A DNA stretch of 64,000 nt from Rhodobiaceae bacterium UBA4490 (GTDB lineage Bacteria; Pseudomonadota; Alphaproteobacteria; Parvibaculales; Parvibaculaceae). The translations under genes and the position numbers were made by a program. The stretch spans positions 424,737-488,736 of the forward strand of contig DGNO01000005.1 of the NCBI GenBank assembly GCA_002389665.1, written 5' to 3'. Positions 54,679 to 63,134 of this stretch are shown here, piece after piece (within the stretch, counting starts at the first letter, position 1; the number at the start of each line of letters is the position of its first letter). Under the pieces are notes generated by a model. That model was not told where the DNA came from, did no database searches, and saw nothing but the letters and a program-made list of their open reading frames with translations.

Positions 54679-55875
54679 TTAGCGCGTGCCGGTTTGGCCG
54701 GGGGTGAGCATGGCCGCCGCTTCCGGTGCCGTGGCGCCCGAATTGCTTTCCTCGATGCGGATGGCGAGCCCGTCGACCAGCGTGCCGAGCATGGGGCTGG
54801 TCAGCACTTTGTCGCCTGCTTCCAGCCCGCGCAGAATTTCGACGCTGGCCGCATCGAGCTGCACCGCTTCCACGGGCTGGCGCCGCGCCCGGCCCTGATC
54901 GGGAACGAAGACATAGCGGGACCCTTCGATACCAAGCAGCGCGGAACGGTCCATCACCAGCGCCTTGCGCGGCGGGGGATAGAATTCGGCCCGGGTAAAG
55001 AGCCCCGTCTTGATTTTGTAATCCTCGTTTTTGAGGCCGACACGCACTTCGATGGAGCGGGTGGTGTGGTCCACCTTGTCGTTGAGGATGTGAATCTCGC
55101 TGTCGTAAACCTCGTCCACCCCGTCGATATAGACTTTGGCGGGCGTGCCGAGCGTCAGCTTTGAAAGATGGACGGCAGGCACATTGACGATGGCGCCGAC
55201 AATATCGATTTTCTGGATCTGTACGACACCCGATGGGCCGCCCATGCCGCCCCCGCCGCCGCGCGTCGCCATGAATTTGCCCTCATAAATGTCCTGCTGC
55301 GTGATCACCCCGTCGAAGGGCGCGCGCACGGTTGCGTCTTTCAGGCGCTGGCGGGCCTGTGCCAATTGCGCGTCCGCCACGCCGAATTGCGCACTTGCCA
55401 CGTCATAAGCGGCCTGCACCTTGTCGAGCTGGCCGACGGAGACGACGCCTTTCGTACGCAATTCCTTGATGCGCTTGAACTCGCGTTCGGCATTGCGCAT
55501 TTCCGCGCGCGCCAGCTTGACGCGGCTTTCCAGCTCTTTCACCTGCAATTCGAAATCGATGGCGCGGGTTTTGAAAAGCGCGTCGCCTTCTTCCACCCGG
55601 TCGCCGACGCGCACAAAAACCTCGTCGATAATTCCATCGACCTGCGGGCCCATATCGGTGGATTTCTGCGCGGCAATCGTACCCGTGCCGGTAATCGGCT
55701 GGACGAGCTCGCGTTCTTCGACTTGCGTGATGAAAACCGGCACGGCGGCACGCTCTGTCTTCGGTGCTTCTTCGGCCTCTCCGCAAGCTGCGACAAAGGC
55801 GAGTGCCAAAAGGGCTCCAGCGCGCGGCCAGATACCCGCGTAAGAACAGGAAAAATAGGGACGGCGTGCCTGCAT
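54679..55875 (-). CDS. RND efflux periplasmic adaptor (membrane fusion lipoprotein)
   Basis: ATG 55875 (398 residues) follows GGGTGAGGATC; ATG 55899 is an alternative start. The signal peptide ends in 'FVAACG', a lipobox with the lipid-modified Cys. A lipoyl/barrel-sandwich half appears as 'VDGIIDEVFVRVGDRVEEGD', a hairpin helix region ('KELESRVKLARAEMRNAE'), then 'ATVRAPFDGVITQQDIYEG'. It bridges the permease to the outer membrane channel. A Gly-rich loop 'ATRGGGGGMGGPSG' interrupts the barrel region, a mild oddity. Confidence 0.91.
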   Translation of the reverse strand: MQARRPYFSCSYAGIWPRAGALLALAFVAACGEAEEAPKTERAAVPVFITQVEERELVQPITGTGTIAAQKSTDMGPQVDGIIDEVFVRVGDRVEEGDALFKTRAIDFELQVKELESRVKLARAEMRNAEREFKRIKELRTKGVVSVGQLDKVQAAYDVASAQFGVADAQLAQARQRLKDATVRAPFDGVITQQDIYEGKFMATRGGGGGMGGPSGVVQIQKIDIVGAIVNVPAVHLSKLTLGTPAKVYIDGVDEVYDSEIHILNDKVDHTTRSIEVRVGLKNEDYKIKTGLFTRAEFYPPPRKALVMDRSALLGIEGSRYVFVPDQGRARRQPVEAVQLDAASVEILRGLEAGDKVLTSPMLGTLVDGLAIRIEESNSGATAPEAAAMLTPGQTGTR

Positions 55876-55930
55876 GATCCTCACCCGCTTTCGCCTCATC
55901 GAAAGTGTGAGGCATTATTTTGTTTCCTGA

Positions 55931-55972
55931 ATTATAGTATACATGGTTACAATCTCACAAGCGTCTTGACGC
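55931..55972. promoter_or_regulatory. efflux operon promoter with adjacent palindrome
   Basis: On the minus strand, TTGTGA (55955-55960) and TATAAT (55931-55936) are 18 bases apart, a good sigma-70 promoter for the adaptor-permease operon. GCGTC-TT-GACGC (55961-55972) is a perfect inverted repeat at the -35 side, and GTATAC lies between the boxes. MarR binding here would repress the pump and perhaps the divergent marR. Confidence 0.55.
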
Positions 55973-56011
55973 AAGGGAAGAAAGAGGTCCGGTCAGGCTG
56001 GGCCGCAAGCG

Positions 56012-56530
56012 ATGGGTCAGGGGATGAGCGTTCCGCAAGCCGAAAGGCCAAAAGCCGCGCAAATGCAGCCGGGCGACGAGTTCGAATTCGAGCGTACCTT
56101 CGGCTGGCTGATGCATGACGCCAATAGGCTCCTGCTGCGCGTCTGGGAACGGCGGCTCAGGGGCGCCGGCGTCGCGCTTTCGCTCACCCAGGTGCGTGTC
56201 CTTGCCAGCCTCATCCGCAAGGATGGACGCACTCAGACGGAGCTTGCGCTGGCGGTGGGCCTTGAACGGGCGCCGCTCGGGCGCATCGTGGACAAGATGG
56301 AAGGGGCAGGCTGGCTCATCCGGCAGGCCGATCCGCAGGACCGGCGCGTCTGGCGGGTTTATCTTACAAAAAGGATCGATGAGATCCGGCCCATACTGGC
56401 GGCCTGCGCGCGCGATATGTTTCAGCAGGCTTTCAAGGGTGTGGCACCGCAGGAAGCCGAGCAGCTTTTGACGGTTTTGTCCAAACTGAAGGCGAATCTG
56501 TCCACGGAAGAGGACGAAAACAGCCTCTGA
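56012..56530 (+). CDS. MarR family transcriptional regulator
   Basis: The product has 172 residues; ATG 56027 (a five-residue shorter start) is also possible. The winged helix shows 'LSLTQVRVLASLIRKDGRTQ' with 'ELALAVGLERAPLGRIVDKM' and the wing 'ADPQDRRVWRVYLT'. It is divergent from an RND adaptor-permease pair, the classic arrangement for a repressor that lifts when a drug or phenolic binds. The effector is unknown. Confidence 0.9.
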   Translation: MGQGMSVPQAERPKAAQMQPGDEFEFERTFGWLMHDANRLLLRVWERRLRGAGVALSLTQVRVLASLIRKDGRTQTELALAVGLERAPLGRIVDKMEGAGWLIRQADPQDRRVWRVYLTKRIDEIRPILAACARDMFQQAFKGVAPQEAEQLLTVLSKLKANLSTEEDENSL

Positions 56531-56624
56531 GCCTCCATGGGCCGTAAAAATCGCAAAATTCTTCCAAGACTCTGTGAGCCAGACGCTGCGTCAAACGCTT
56601 GAAGCTCAGCGGAATCGCATATTT

Positions 56625-56643
56625 GGCCCTTTTCGGGCCTTTT
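56625..56643 (+). terminator. terminator after the marR gene
   Basis: GGCCC-TTTTC-GGGCC forms a 5-bp stem followed by TTTT, about 95 bases after the stop. Confidence 0.55.
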
Positions 56644-56795
56644 CCCGCCGCTAAATTGAGGGAAAAATGGCGTCACTTAATCCAGCGGCCTCAAGGGCGG
56701 GCCACGGATACCGATGCACCAGGCAACAATGAACCGGATAACGGTTGGTATGCATCCGCGCGGGTCCCGCGTGTCGATGCCGAACGGGAGGCACT

Positions 56796-57920
56796 ATGAA
56801 TTTCGATTTCTCCGATGACCAGAAAATGCTCAAGGAGCAGGTCAGCAAATTTCTTTCCGACAAATGCGGCTACGATGTCGTGCGCCGTGTTTTGGAGTCG
56901 GACGAGCTTTATGCCGAAGACGTCTGGAAAGGCCTGGTGGAAATGGGCCTGACGGGCACCGCCATTCCGGAAGAATATGGCGGGCTCGGCCTCGGCGCGC
57001 TGGAGCTGTGCGTGGTGGCCGAAGAACTGGGCCGCGTTGCAGCGCCCGTTCCCTTCTCTTCTTCCGTCTTCCTGGCGACCGAAGCCATCAAGCTTGCCGG
57101 CAGCGAAGAGCAGAAACAGAAATACCTGCCCAAGCTCGCCGCCGGGGAGATCATCGGCACGCTCGCCATGGCTGAAGGCACGAATGCGCCGAGCCCGCGC
57201 ACCGTCAAAGCCAGCCTGAAAGGCGGCAAGCTTACCGGCACGAAAATGCCGGTGCCGGACGGGGAGATTGCGGATATCGCCGTCGTGCTCGTCAATACGG
57301 GCGGTTCGGGCGACAAAGCGCTCTCGCTCGCCATCGTGGAGCTGAACGGTTCGGGCATCTCCAAAGAACAGCTCAAAACCATCGACCCGACCCGCGGCCA
57401 GGCCGCCCTGAAATTTGATGGTGCCGCCGCCGAGCTGATGGGCGCGGAAGGCGAGGGCTGGGACCTTGTGCGCCGCGTTCTCGATGGCGCCGCCGTCTGG
57501 ACCGCCTTCGAACAGGTGGGCGGTGCAGAAACCGCCATGTGGATGGCCCGCGACTATGCGCTTGAGCGCTATGCCTTCGGCCGTCAGATCGGTTCCTATC
57601 AGGCGATCAAGCACAAGCTGGCCGATATGTATGTGAAGATCGAGCTCGCCCGCTCCAACAGCTATTACGGCGCGATGATGCTGAACGACAATGGCGCCGA
57701 GCTTGTGGAAGCTGCCGCCGCGGCCCGCATCTCCGCGACGCAGGCTTATATCTATGCCGCTCAGGAAAACATCCAGACCCATGGCGGCATTGGCTACACC
57801 TGGGAAGCCAATACCCAGTTCTTCTATCGCCGGGCCAAGCTTTTGGCCCTCTCCCTCGGGTCGCCGCTTTACTGGCGCGAACGGCTGGTCACCCAGCTTG
57901 AAGCGCGCAACGCCGCTTAA
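56796..57920 (+). CDS. acyl-CoA dehydrogenase, first of a second pair
   Basis: ATG 56796, after GGGAGG, gives 374 residues. 'MNFDFSDDQKMLKEQVSKFL' opens the N-terminal domain; the middle domain is reduced; the C-terminal part has 'ERYAFGRQIGSYQAIKHKLA' and 'THGGIGYTWEANTQFFYRRA'. It lacks a 'GGTxEI' end, while the next gene has it. The pair mirrors the one at 4596-6803 but in reversed order. A heteromeric acyl-CoA dehydrogenase is inferred; the substrate is unknown. Confidence 0.87.
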   Translation: MNFDFSDDQKMLKEQVSKFLSDKCGYDVVRRVLESDELYAEDVWKGLVEMGLTGTAIPEEYGGLGLGALELCVVAEELGRVAAPVPFSSSVFLATEAIKLAGSEEQKQKYLPKLAAGEIIGTLAMAEGTNAPSPRTVKASLKGGKLTGTKMPVPDGEIADIAVVLVNTGGSGDKALSLAIVELNGSGISKEQLKTIDPTRGQAALKFDGAAAELMGAEGEGWDLVRRVLDGAAVWTAFEQVGGAETAMWMARDYALERYAFGRQIGSYQAIKHKLADMYVKIELARSNSYYGAMMLNDNGAELVEAAAAARISATQAYIYAAQENIQTHGGIGYTWEANTQFFYRRAKLLALSLGSPLYWRERLVTQLEARNAA

Positions 57921-57969
57921 CGGGCAGCCGTAAAGCAGCCAACAGACCCAAACAAAGAGGATTTGACCC

Positions 57970-59196
57970 ATGGATTTCAACGATACACAGGAAGAAGCCG
58001 CCTACCGCGCCGAAGTGCGCAAATGGCTCGACGCCAATGCCAAGCGCAAGGCAAGCAAGAAAGACACGCTCGACGCGCTGAGCGGCGCCGACGCGCTGCA
58101 GCGCGCCAAAGATTGGCAGCGCAAGAAAGCCGAAGCAGGGTTTGCCTGCATCACCTGGCCGAAGGAATATGGTGGCCAGGGCGGCACCTCCATTCAGTCC
58201 GTCATCTATTCCCAGGAAGAAGCCAACTACCTGGTGCCCACGGGCTTTTATGACATCGGCCTTGGCATGTGCATCCCCACCGTCCTTGCCTGGGGCACGG
58301 AAGAGCACAAGGCCCGCTATGTCGGCCCGGCAATCCGGGGCGAGGAAATTTGGTGCCAGCTCTTCTCCGAACCCGCCGGCGGTTCGGACGTTGCCGGCTT
58401 GCGCACCCGCGCGGAAAAAGACGGCGATGAATGGGTGATCAACGGCCAGAAAGTCTGGACCTCAGGCGCCCATTATTGCGATTACGGCATCGTCGTCGTG
58501 CGGACCGACCCGACCGTGCCCAAGCACAAGGGCCTGACCATGTTCATCGTCGACATGAAGTCGCCGGGCGTGGAAGTGCGCCCGATCCGGCAGATGTCGG
58601 GCGAGGCGAACTTCAACGAGGTGTTCTTCACCGATGTGCGCGTGCCGGATAGCGACCGTCTCGGCCAGCCGGGCGATGGCTGGAAAGTGGCGCTCACGAC
58701 ACTGATGAACGAACGCCTGGCCGTTGGTGGCGGCGGCGGCGCGGACTGGTCCGAGCTTGTGGATCTCGCCCGTGACGCGGAACTTGCGGACGGCCCGGCC
58801 ATCAACAACGGTGCGGTGCGCGAGCGTATTGCGCAGTGGTATGTGGAAACGCAAGGTCTGAAATACACGAAATTCCGTACCCTGACGGCTCTTTCCAAAG
58901 GTCAGACGCCGGGGCCGGAATCTTCCATCAGCAAGATCGTTTCCGCACCCAAGATGCAGGAGCTCGGCTCCTTTGCCATGGACCTGCAGGATATTGGCGG
59001 CATCATCCGCGACCGCGATATCTCCGCGCAAAATGCCACCTTCCAGAACCAGTGGTTCGGCGGCGCGGGTTACCGCATCGCGGGCGGCACGGACGAAATC
59101 CTGCGCAACATCGTGGCGGAGCGCGTGCTCGGCCTGCCGCAGGATATTCGTGTGGACAAAAACGTGCCCTTTAACGAAATGCCGAAGGGCAAATAA
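57970..59196 (+). CDS. acyl-CoA dehydrogenase, second of the pair
   Basis: The product has 408 residues. The FAD-domain motifs 'LFSEPAGGSDVAGLRTRAEK' and 'NGQKVWTSGAHYCDYG' and the C-terminal 'GGTDEILRNIVAERVLGLP' make it the catalytic-type partner. It starts 49 bases after the first gene and is closed by a strong terminator, so the two form an operon. Start ATG 57970 is preceded by 'aaagagg'. Confidence 0.9.
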   Translation: MDFNDTQEEAAYRAEVRKWLDANAKRKASKKDTLDALSGADALQRAKDWQRKKAEAGFACITWPKEYGGQGGTSIQSVIYSQEEANYLVPTGFYDIGLGMCIPTVLAWGTEEHKARYVGPAIRGEEIWCQLFSEPAGGSDVAGLRTRAEKDGDEWVINGQKVWTSGAHYCDYGIVVVRTDPTVPKHKGLTMFIVDMKSPGVEVRPIRQMSGEANFNEVFFTDVRVPDSDRLGQPGDGWKVALTTLMNERLAVGGGGGADWSELVDLARDAELADGPAINNGAVRERIAQWYVETQGLKYTKFRTLTALSKGQTPGPESSISKIVSAPKMQELGSFAMDLQDIGGIIRDRDISAQNATFQNQWFGGAGYRIAGGTDEILRNIVAERVLGLPQDIRVDKNVPFNEMPKGK

Positions 59197-59220
59197 GCTT
59201 CCCCTTCAACAAGCTGTGTA

Positions 59221-59257
59221 AAAGGCCCGCCTTTGGCGGGCCTTTTCATTTTTTTAT
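59221..59257 (+). terminator. intrinsic terminator of the acyl-CoA dehydrogenase operon
   Basis: AAAGGCCCGCC-TTT-GGCGGGCCTTTT is followed by CATTTTTTTATTTT. Its stem core equals that after the HU gene. Confidence 0.92.
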
Positions 59258-59319
59258 TTTCCCCTAAATCTTCTCTCAGGCACACTTTCAGCACCTGACA
59301 GGCCAAGCGGGGGCATTGC

Positions 59320-60738
59320 GTGACACACGAGCATCATCGCCGCGAACACGCGAGAGAGTTGCGGGCAAAACTGCGGCCATATCTTCCTTATTTCATCGTC
59401 GCCGCGCTCGTTCTTTGGGGCGTGCTCGACCTTTTGCTTTTCCATGACCGCGTGCGCCCCGGCCTCCAAGCGATCGAAGATTCCGGCACGCTCGTCATTG
59501 CCACGGTTCCCGGCCCCACCACCTATTATGAGGGCAGGGAAGGGCCGACGGGCTATGAATACGAGTTGACGAAAGCGCTGGCGAAAGACCTTGGTGTCGA
59601 AGTGGAGTACCGGCTTTTTTCCAGTGTGCCGGATGTGCTTCTCGCGCTGAAAGAGGGGCGGGCGCATATCGCGGCGGCCGGGCTCACCCTCACCCCGGCG
59701 CGGGAGGCGCTTTATGCTTTTTCCCCCTCCTATCAGACGGTGAAGGAAATCGTTGTGTGCCGGCGCGATGGCCCGCGCCTTAAAAAATTGACGGATCTGG
59801 CGGAAAGGGAGCTGGTGGTGCCGGCCGGCACCTCCTATGCCGAGCGGTTGGCGGAACTGCGCGAGAAAAGCGTGGCGGAGAAAGCCGAGTTCATTACCTG
59901 GCGGGAATCGAACGAGACGACGGAAGCCCTCTTCGCGCAGATCGCCGATGACGATATCGGCTGTACCGTCGCCGACACGCCGATCTTCAAGGTCAACCGG
60001 CGTCTCTATCCTGAGCTGCGCGCCGCTCTCGATCTTACACCGCAAAGCAAGATCGCCTGGGCTTATGCCAAAGAGGCGGTGGCGCTCGGCGCTTATCTGG
60101 AAGAATGGTTCGAAAAGAAAAAGAAAGCCGGTCTCATCGAGCGGCTCGATCATCGCTTCTTCGATTACTTTCCCGAATTCGATTATGTGGATATTTCCCG
60201 CTTCCGGCGCGACATCGAGGAAAAGCTGCCCGACTACCGCGGCGATCTGGAAGATGCGGCGGATGATTACGGTCTGCCCTGGCATCTGCTCGCAGCCATC
60301 TCTTATCAGGAATCGCGCTGGGACCCGCTTGCGCGTTCGCCGACCGGCGTGCGCGGCTTCATGATGCTGACGCTCGCCACAGCCGAAGAAGTGGGCGTGG
60401 AAGACCGGCTTGATCCGGAAGAATCCATCGAAGGCGGGGCGAAATATTTCGCCGAACTGATCGATCGCATCCCGGAAGATGTAAAAGGCACGGACCGCTA
60501 CTGGTTTGCCCTTGCCGCCTACAATATGGGTATGGGCCATCTCTACGACGCCCGCCTCCTGGCGGAGCGGCGCGGGCTCAACAAAAGCTCCTGGACGGAT
60601 TTGCGCGAAGTGCTGCCGCTTCTCATGGACCCCAAATATTATAAAAGCCTGCGCCACGGTTATGCGCGCGGGCGCGAGGCCCAGCGCTATGTCTCCCAGG
60701 TGCGCTCTTACCTTCACATTCTCGAAGGCGTGATTTAG
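59320..60738 (+). CDS. mltF: membrane-bound lytic murein transglycosylase F-like
   Basis: The product has 472 residues. A membrane anchor at about 25-45 precedes a solute-binding-like domain (about 50-275; 'SGTLVIATVPGPTTYY', 'TGYEYELTKALAKDLGVEVE') and a SLT domain (about 290-450) with catalytic Glu in 'SYQESRWDPLARSPTGVRG'. It cleaves the MurNAc-GlcNAc bond with 1,6-anhydro formation in the envelope. The start GTG 59320 fits; the MltF arrangement of binding plus SLT domain is unmistakable. Confidence 0.93.
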   Translation: MTHEHHRREHARELRAKLRPYLPYFIVAALVLWGVLDLLLFHDRVRPGLQAIEDSGTLVIATVPGPTTYYEGREGPTGYEYELTKALAKDLGVEVEYRLFSSVPDVLLALKEGRAHIAAAGLTLTPAREALYAFSPSYQTVKEIVVCRRDGPRLKKLTDLAERELVVPAGTSYAERLAELREKSVAEKAEFITWRESNETTEALFAQIADDDIGCTVADTPIFKVNRRLYPELRAALDLTPQSKIAWAYAKEAVALGAYLEEWFEKKKKAGLIERLDHRFFDYFPEFDYVDISRFRRDIEEKLPDYRGDLEDAADDYGLPWHLLAAISYQESRWDPLARSPTGVRGFMMLTLATAEEVGVEDRLDPEESIEGGAKYFAELIDRIPEDVKGTDRYWFALAAYNMGMGHLYDARLLAERRGLNKSSWTDLREVLPLLMDPKYYKSLRHGYARGREAQRYVSQVRSYLHILEGVI

Positions 60739-60827
60739 CGGGAAAAACCGCCGCGCGCCCGCCTGGAGGAACCGGCTCGCACGGGGCAAGCTTGCCAGTG
60801 CCCCTCAAGGCGCGATAGAAGCCCCTC

Positions 60828-61826
60828 ATGAGCCAGCTAAACCGCCTTTTCTCGGTTGCCCCGATGATGGAATGGACGGACCGCCATGAACGGTTCTTCC
60901 TGCGCCTCATTTCGCGCCATGCGCTGCTTTACACCGAGATGGTGACCTCCATGGCGGTGCTGCATGGTGATAGGGAGCGCCTTCTGGGTTTTAACGAGGA
61001 AGAACATCCCGTTGCCCTCCAGCTTGGCGGCAGCGAGCCGGCGGAACTTGCCGAGGCCGCGCGCATCGGGGCGGATTTCGGCTATGACGAGATTAATCTG
61101 AATGTCGGCTGCCCCTCCGACCGGGTGCAATCGGGCAGGTTCGGTGCCTGCCTGATGAAGGAGCCGGAGCTTGTCGCGGCTTGCGTCGAGGCGATGCAAA
61201 GGGCGGTGACCGTGCCCGTCACGGTCAAATGCCGTCTCGGTGTCGATGAACAGGAGCCGGAAGAGGTGCTGCCCGCCTTTACCGCGCGTATGCGCGAGGC
61301 GGGTGTGCGCTCGCTCACCATTCACGCCCGCAAGGCCTGGCTGAAAGGGCTCTCGCCGAAAGAAAACCGCACCGTTCCGCCGCTCGATTATCCGCTCGTT
61401 CACCGCATCAAGCAAGAATTTCCGGAACTGGAAATCATCATCAATGGCGGCATTCGCACGCTGGATGAAACCGCCGCCCAGCTTGCCCATGTGGACGGGG
61501 TGATGATGGGCCGCGCGGCCTATGAAACCCCTTATGAGCTGGCGGAAGTGGACCGGCGCTTTTTCGGCGCGAAGACGCCCGTCAAAAGCCGCGGCGAGAT
61601 TGTGCGCGGCTTTTATCCCTATCTCGAGCGCCGCCTTGCCGAAGGCGTGCCGCTTCACGCCATGACACGGCATATTCTCGGTCTCTTCCAGGGCGTGCCT
61701 GGCGCGCGGGCCTGGCGGCGGCATTTGAGCGAAAACGCAGTAAAACCTGGTGCAGGAATATCGGTGGTCGAAGAGGCGCTTTCCCGCGTCGATGATCCGG
61801 TTCCCGCTGCCATGACGGAGGCATAA
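60828..61826 (+). CDS. dusA: tRNA-dihydrouridine(20/20a) synthase DusA
   Basis: The product has 332 residues. 'RLFSVAPMMEWTDRHERFFL' opens the FMN barrel, 'YTEMV' follows, and 'LNVGCPSDRVQSGRFGACLM' carries the catalytic Cys (in 'GCPS'). 'TVKCRLGVDE' supplies the conserved Lys. The features match DusA rather than DusB or DusC. It reduces uridines 20/20a of tRNA D-loops with FMN and NADPH. The next gene starts two bases after its stop. Confidence 0.92.
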   Translation: MSQLNRLFSVAPMMEWTDRHERFFLRLISRHALLYTEMVTSMAVLHGDRERLLGFNEEEHPVALQLGGSEPAELAEAARIGADFGYDEINLNVGCPSDRVQSGRFGACLMKEPELVAACVEAMQRAVTVPVTVKCRLGVDEQEPEEVLPAFTARMREAGVRSLTIHARKAWLKGLSPKENRTVPPLDYPLVHRIKQEFPELEIIINGGIRTLDETAAQLAHVDGVMMGRAAYETPYELAEVDRRFFGAKTPVKSRGEIVRGFYPYLERRLAEGVPLHAMTRHILGLFQGVPGARAWRRHLSENAVKPGAGISVVEEALSRVDDPVPAAMTEA

Positions 61827-61828
61827 GC

Positions 61829-62668
61829 GTGGAATTCTTTGCGGATTATTCGGCTGCCGAGCTCGGCCTTTTCATTGCCGGGCTTCTGGCAACGGGCATT
61901 GTCGCAGGCATCATCGCCGGGCTCCTCGGCGTTGGCGGCGGCATCGTCATCGTGCCGGTGCTCTTTCACGTCTTCACCGCCATCGGCATCGACGAGGCGG
62001 TACGCATGCATCTGGCGGTCGGCACGTCGCTTGCCACGATTATCGCAACCTCCATCCGCTCCGTGCGCGCCCATCACAAAAAAGGCGCGGTGGACTGGGC
62101 GCTTTTAAAGCGCTGGGCCTTGCCCATGCTGCTTGGCGTTGCCGCCGGTACCTCCCTTGCCGCTTATGTGAACGGGGAAGTGCTGACGGCGATCTTCGCG
62201 ACCGTCGCCTTGCTCGTCGCTTTCAACATGGCTTTCGGGCGCGATGATTGGCGCCTCGGCAGTCAGCTGCCGGGCTCAGCGGGGCAGGGGTTTATCGCCG
62301 CCATTATCGGCGGGTTGTCTTCCATGATGGGGATCGGCGGGGGCACGTTCGGCGTTACGGTCATGACGCTTTACGGCAAACCCATTCACCAGGCGGTGGC
62401 GACATCCGCCGGCCTCGGCCTTCTCATCTCCGTGCCGGGCGCTATCGGCTTCGTCCTTGGCGGCTGGGGCATTGAGACTTTGCCGCCGCTCAGCCTCGGT
62501 TATGTCAATCTCATCGGCTTCGCGCTCATCGTGCCGGCAACGGTGCTCGCCGCCCCCTGGGGGGCCAATCTCGCCCATGCGATTTCGCGGCAAACGCTTG
62601 CCCGCGCCTTTGCCTTCTTCCTGCTCATCACGTCCTTGCGGATGTTTTACGATCTTTGGGCGGGCTAA
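61829..62668 (+). CDS. TauE/SafE family sulfite exporter-type transporter
   Basis: GTG 61829 gives 279 residues. Eight or so hydrophobic segments and two TSUP repeats are visible: 'GIIAGLLGVGGGIVIVPVL' and 'IGGLSSMMGIGGGTFGVTVM'. The family exports small organic sulfur or sulfonate-type anions across the inner membrane. It follows dusA with a two-base gap, so they share a transcript, but no functional link is evident. Confidence 0.88.
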   Translation: MEFFADYSAAELGLFIAGLLATGIVAGIIAGLLGVGGGIVIVPVLFHVFTAIGIDEAVRMHLAVGTSLATIIATSIRSVRAHHKKGAVDWALLKRWALPMLLGVAAGTSLAAYVNGEVLTAIFATVALLVAFNMAFGRDDWRLGSQLPGSAGQGFIAAIIGGLSSMMGIGGGTFGVTVMTLYGKPIHQAVATSAGLGLLISVPGAIGFVLGGWGIETLPPLSLGYVNLIGFALIVPATVLAAPWGANLAHAISRQTLARAFAFFLLITSLRMFYDLWAG

Positions 62669-62674
62669 GGCCGC

Positions 62675-63103
62675 TCAGCGCGGCTGAATGATGGCCCAGG
62701 CGCCGCTTGCGCTCATGAGCAGGCGCTCACCCGCGCGCATTTCCGCGCGCAAAAAGCAAACGGCGCGGCCCATGCGCAGGACTTCCGCGTGCCCCTCGAT
62801 CCAGTCTCCGGCTTTCGCCGCGCCGATGAAATCCGATGTCAGGCTTATCGTCGCGCAGGGCTTACCCTCCAGCGCGTGGAAAACGAGGCTGCCCATCATC
62901 GTATCGGCGACGCTCGTCAACATGCCCCCATGCAGCATGCCATATGGGTTGCAGTGATGAGGCGCGGCGCGGAAGCCCCAGCAGGCTTTGCCCTCAGGTT
63001 CATCAGCGCGCTGATAAAGCGGGCCGATATGCCGCTCGAAACTAACAATATCCTGGCGTTCCAGATCGATCGGCTCGAACCCGGCCGGAATATCGTCCGT
63101 CAT
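62675..63103 (-). CDS. PaaI family hotdog thioesterase
   Basis: The product has 142 residues. 'HHCNPYGMLHGGMLTSVADT' is the hotdog active-site helix of PaaI/YbgC-type thioesterases. It hydrolyses acyl-CoA thioesters; the substrate is unknown. It converges with the TauE/SafE gene (six-base gap) and is preceded on the minus strand by the phosphomannomutase gene with a 31-base gap. Confidence 0.88.
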   Translation of the reverse strand: MTDDIPAGFEPIDLERQDIVSFERHIGPLYQRADEPEGKACWGFRAAPHHCNPYGMLHGGMLTSVADTMMGSLVFHALEGKPCATISLTSDFIGAAKAGDWIEGHAEVLRMGRAVCFLRAEMRAGERLLMSASGAWAIIQPR

Positions 63104-63134
63104 GGCTTGCCTCCCCCCGCTGCCGGCTTCCCCA

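Noticed and set aside
52523..54682. 719-residue open frame on the plus strand opposite the RND permease
   Set aside because: Composition is His/Arg/Asp-rich as expected from the antisense of a membrane protein gene; the permease frame is unambiguous.
59254..60789. 511-residue open frame opposite mltF
   Set aside because: It is an antisense shadow; mltF has all its domains and catalytic Glu.
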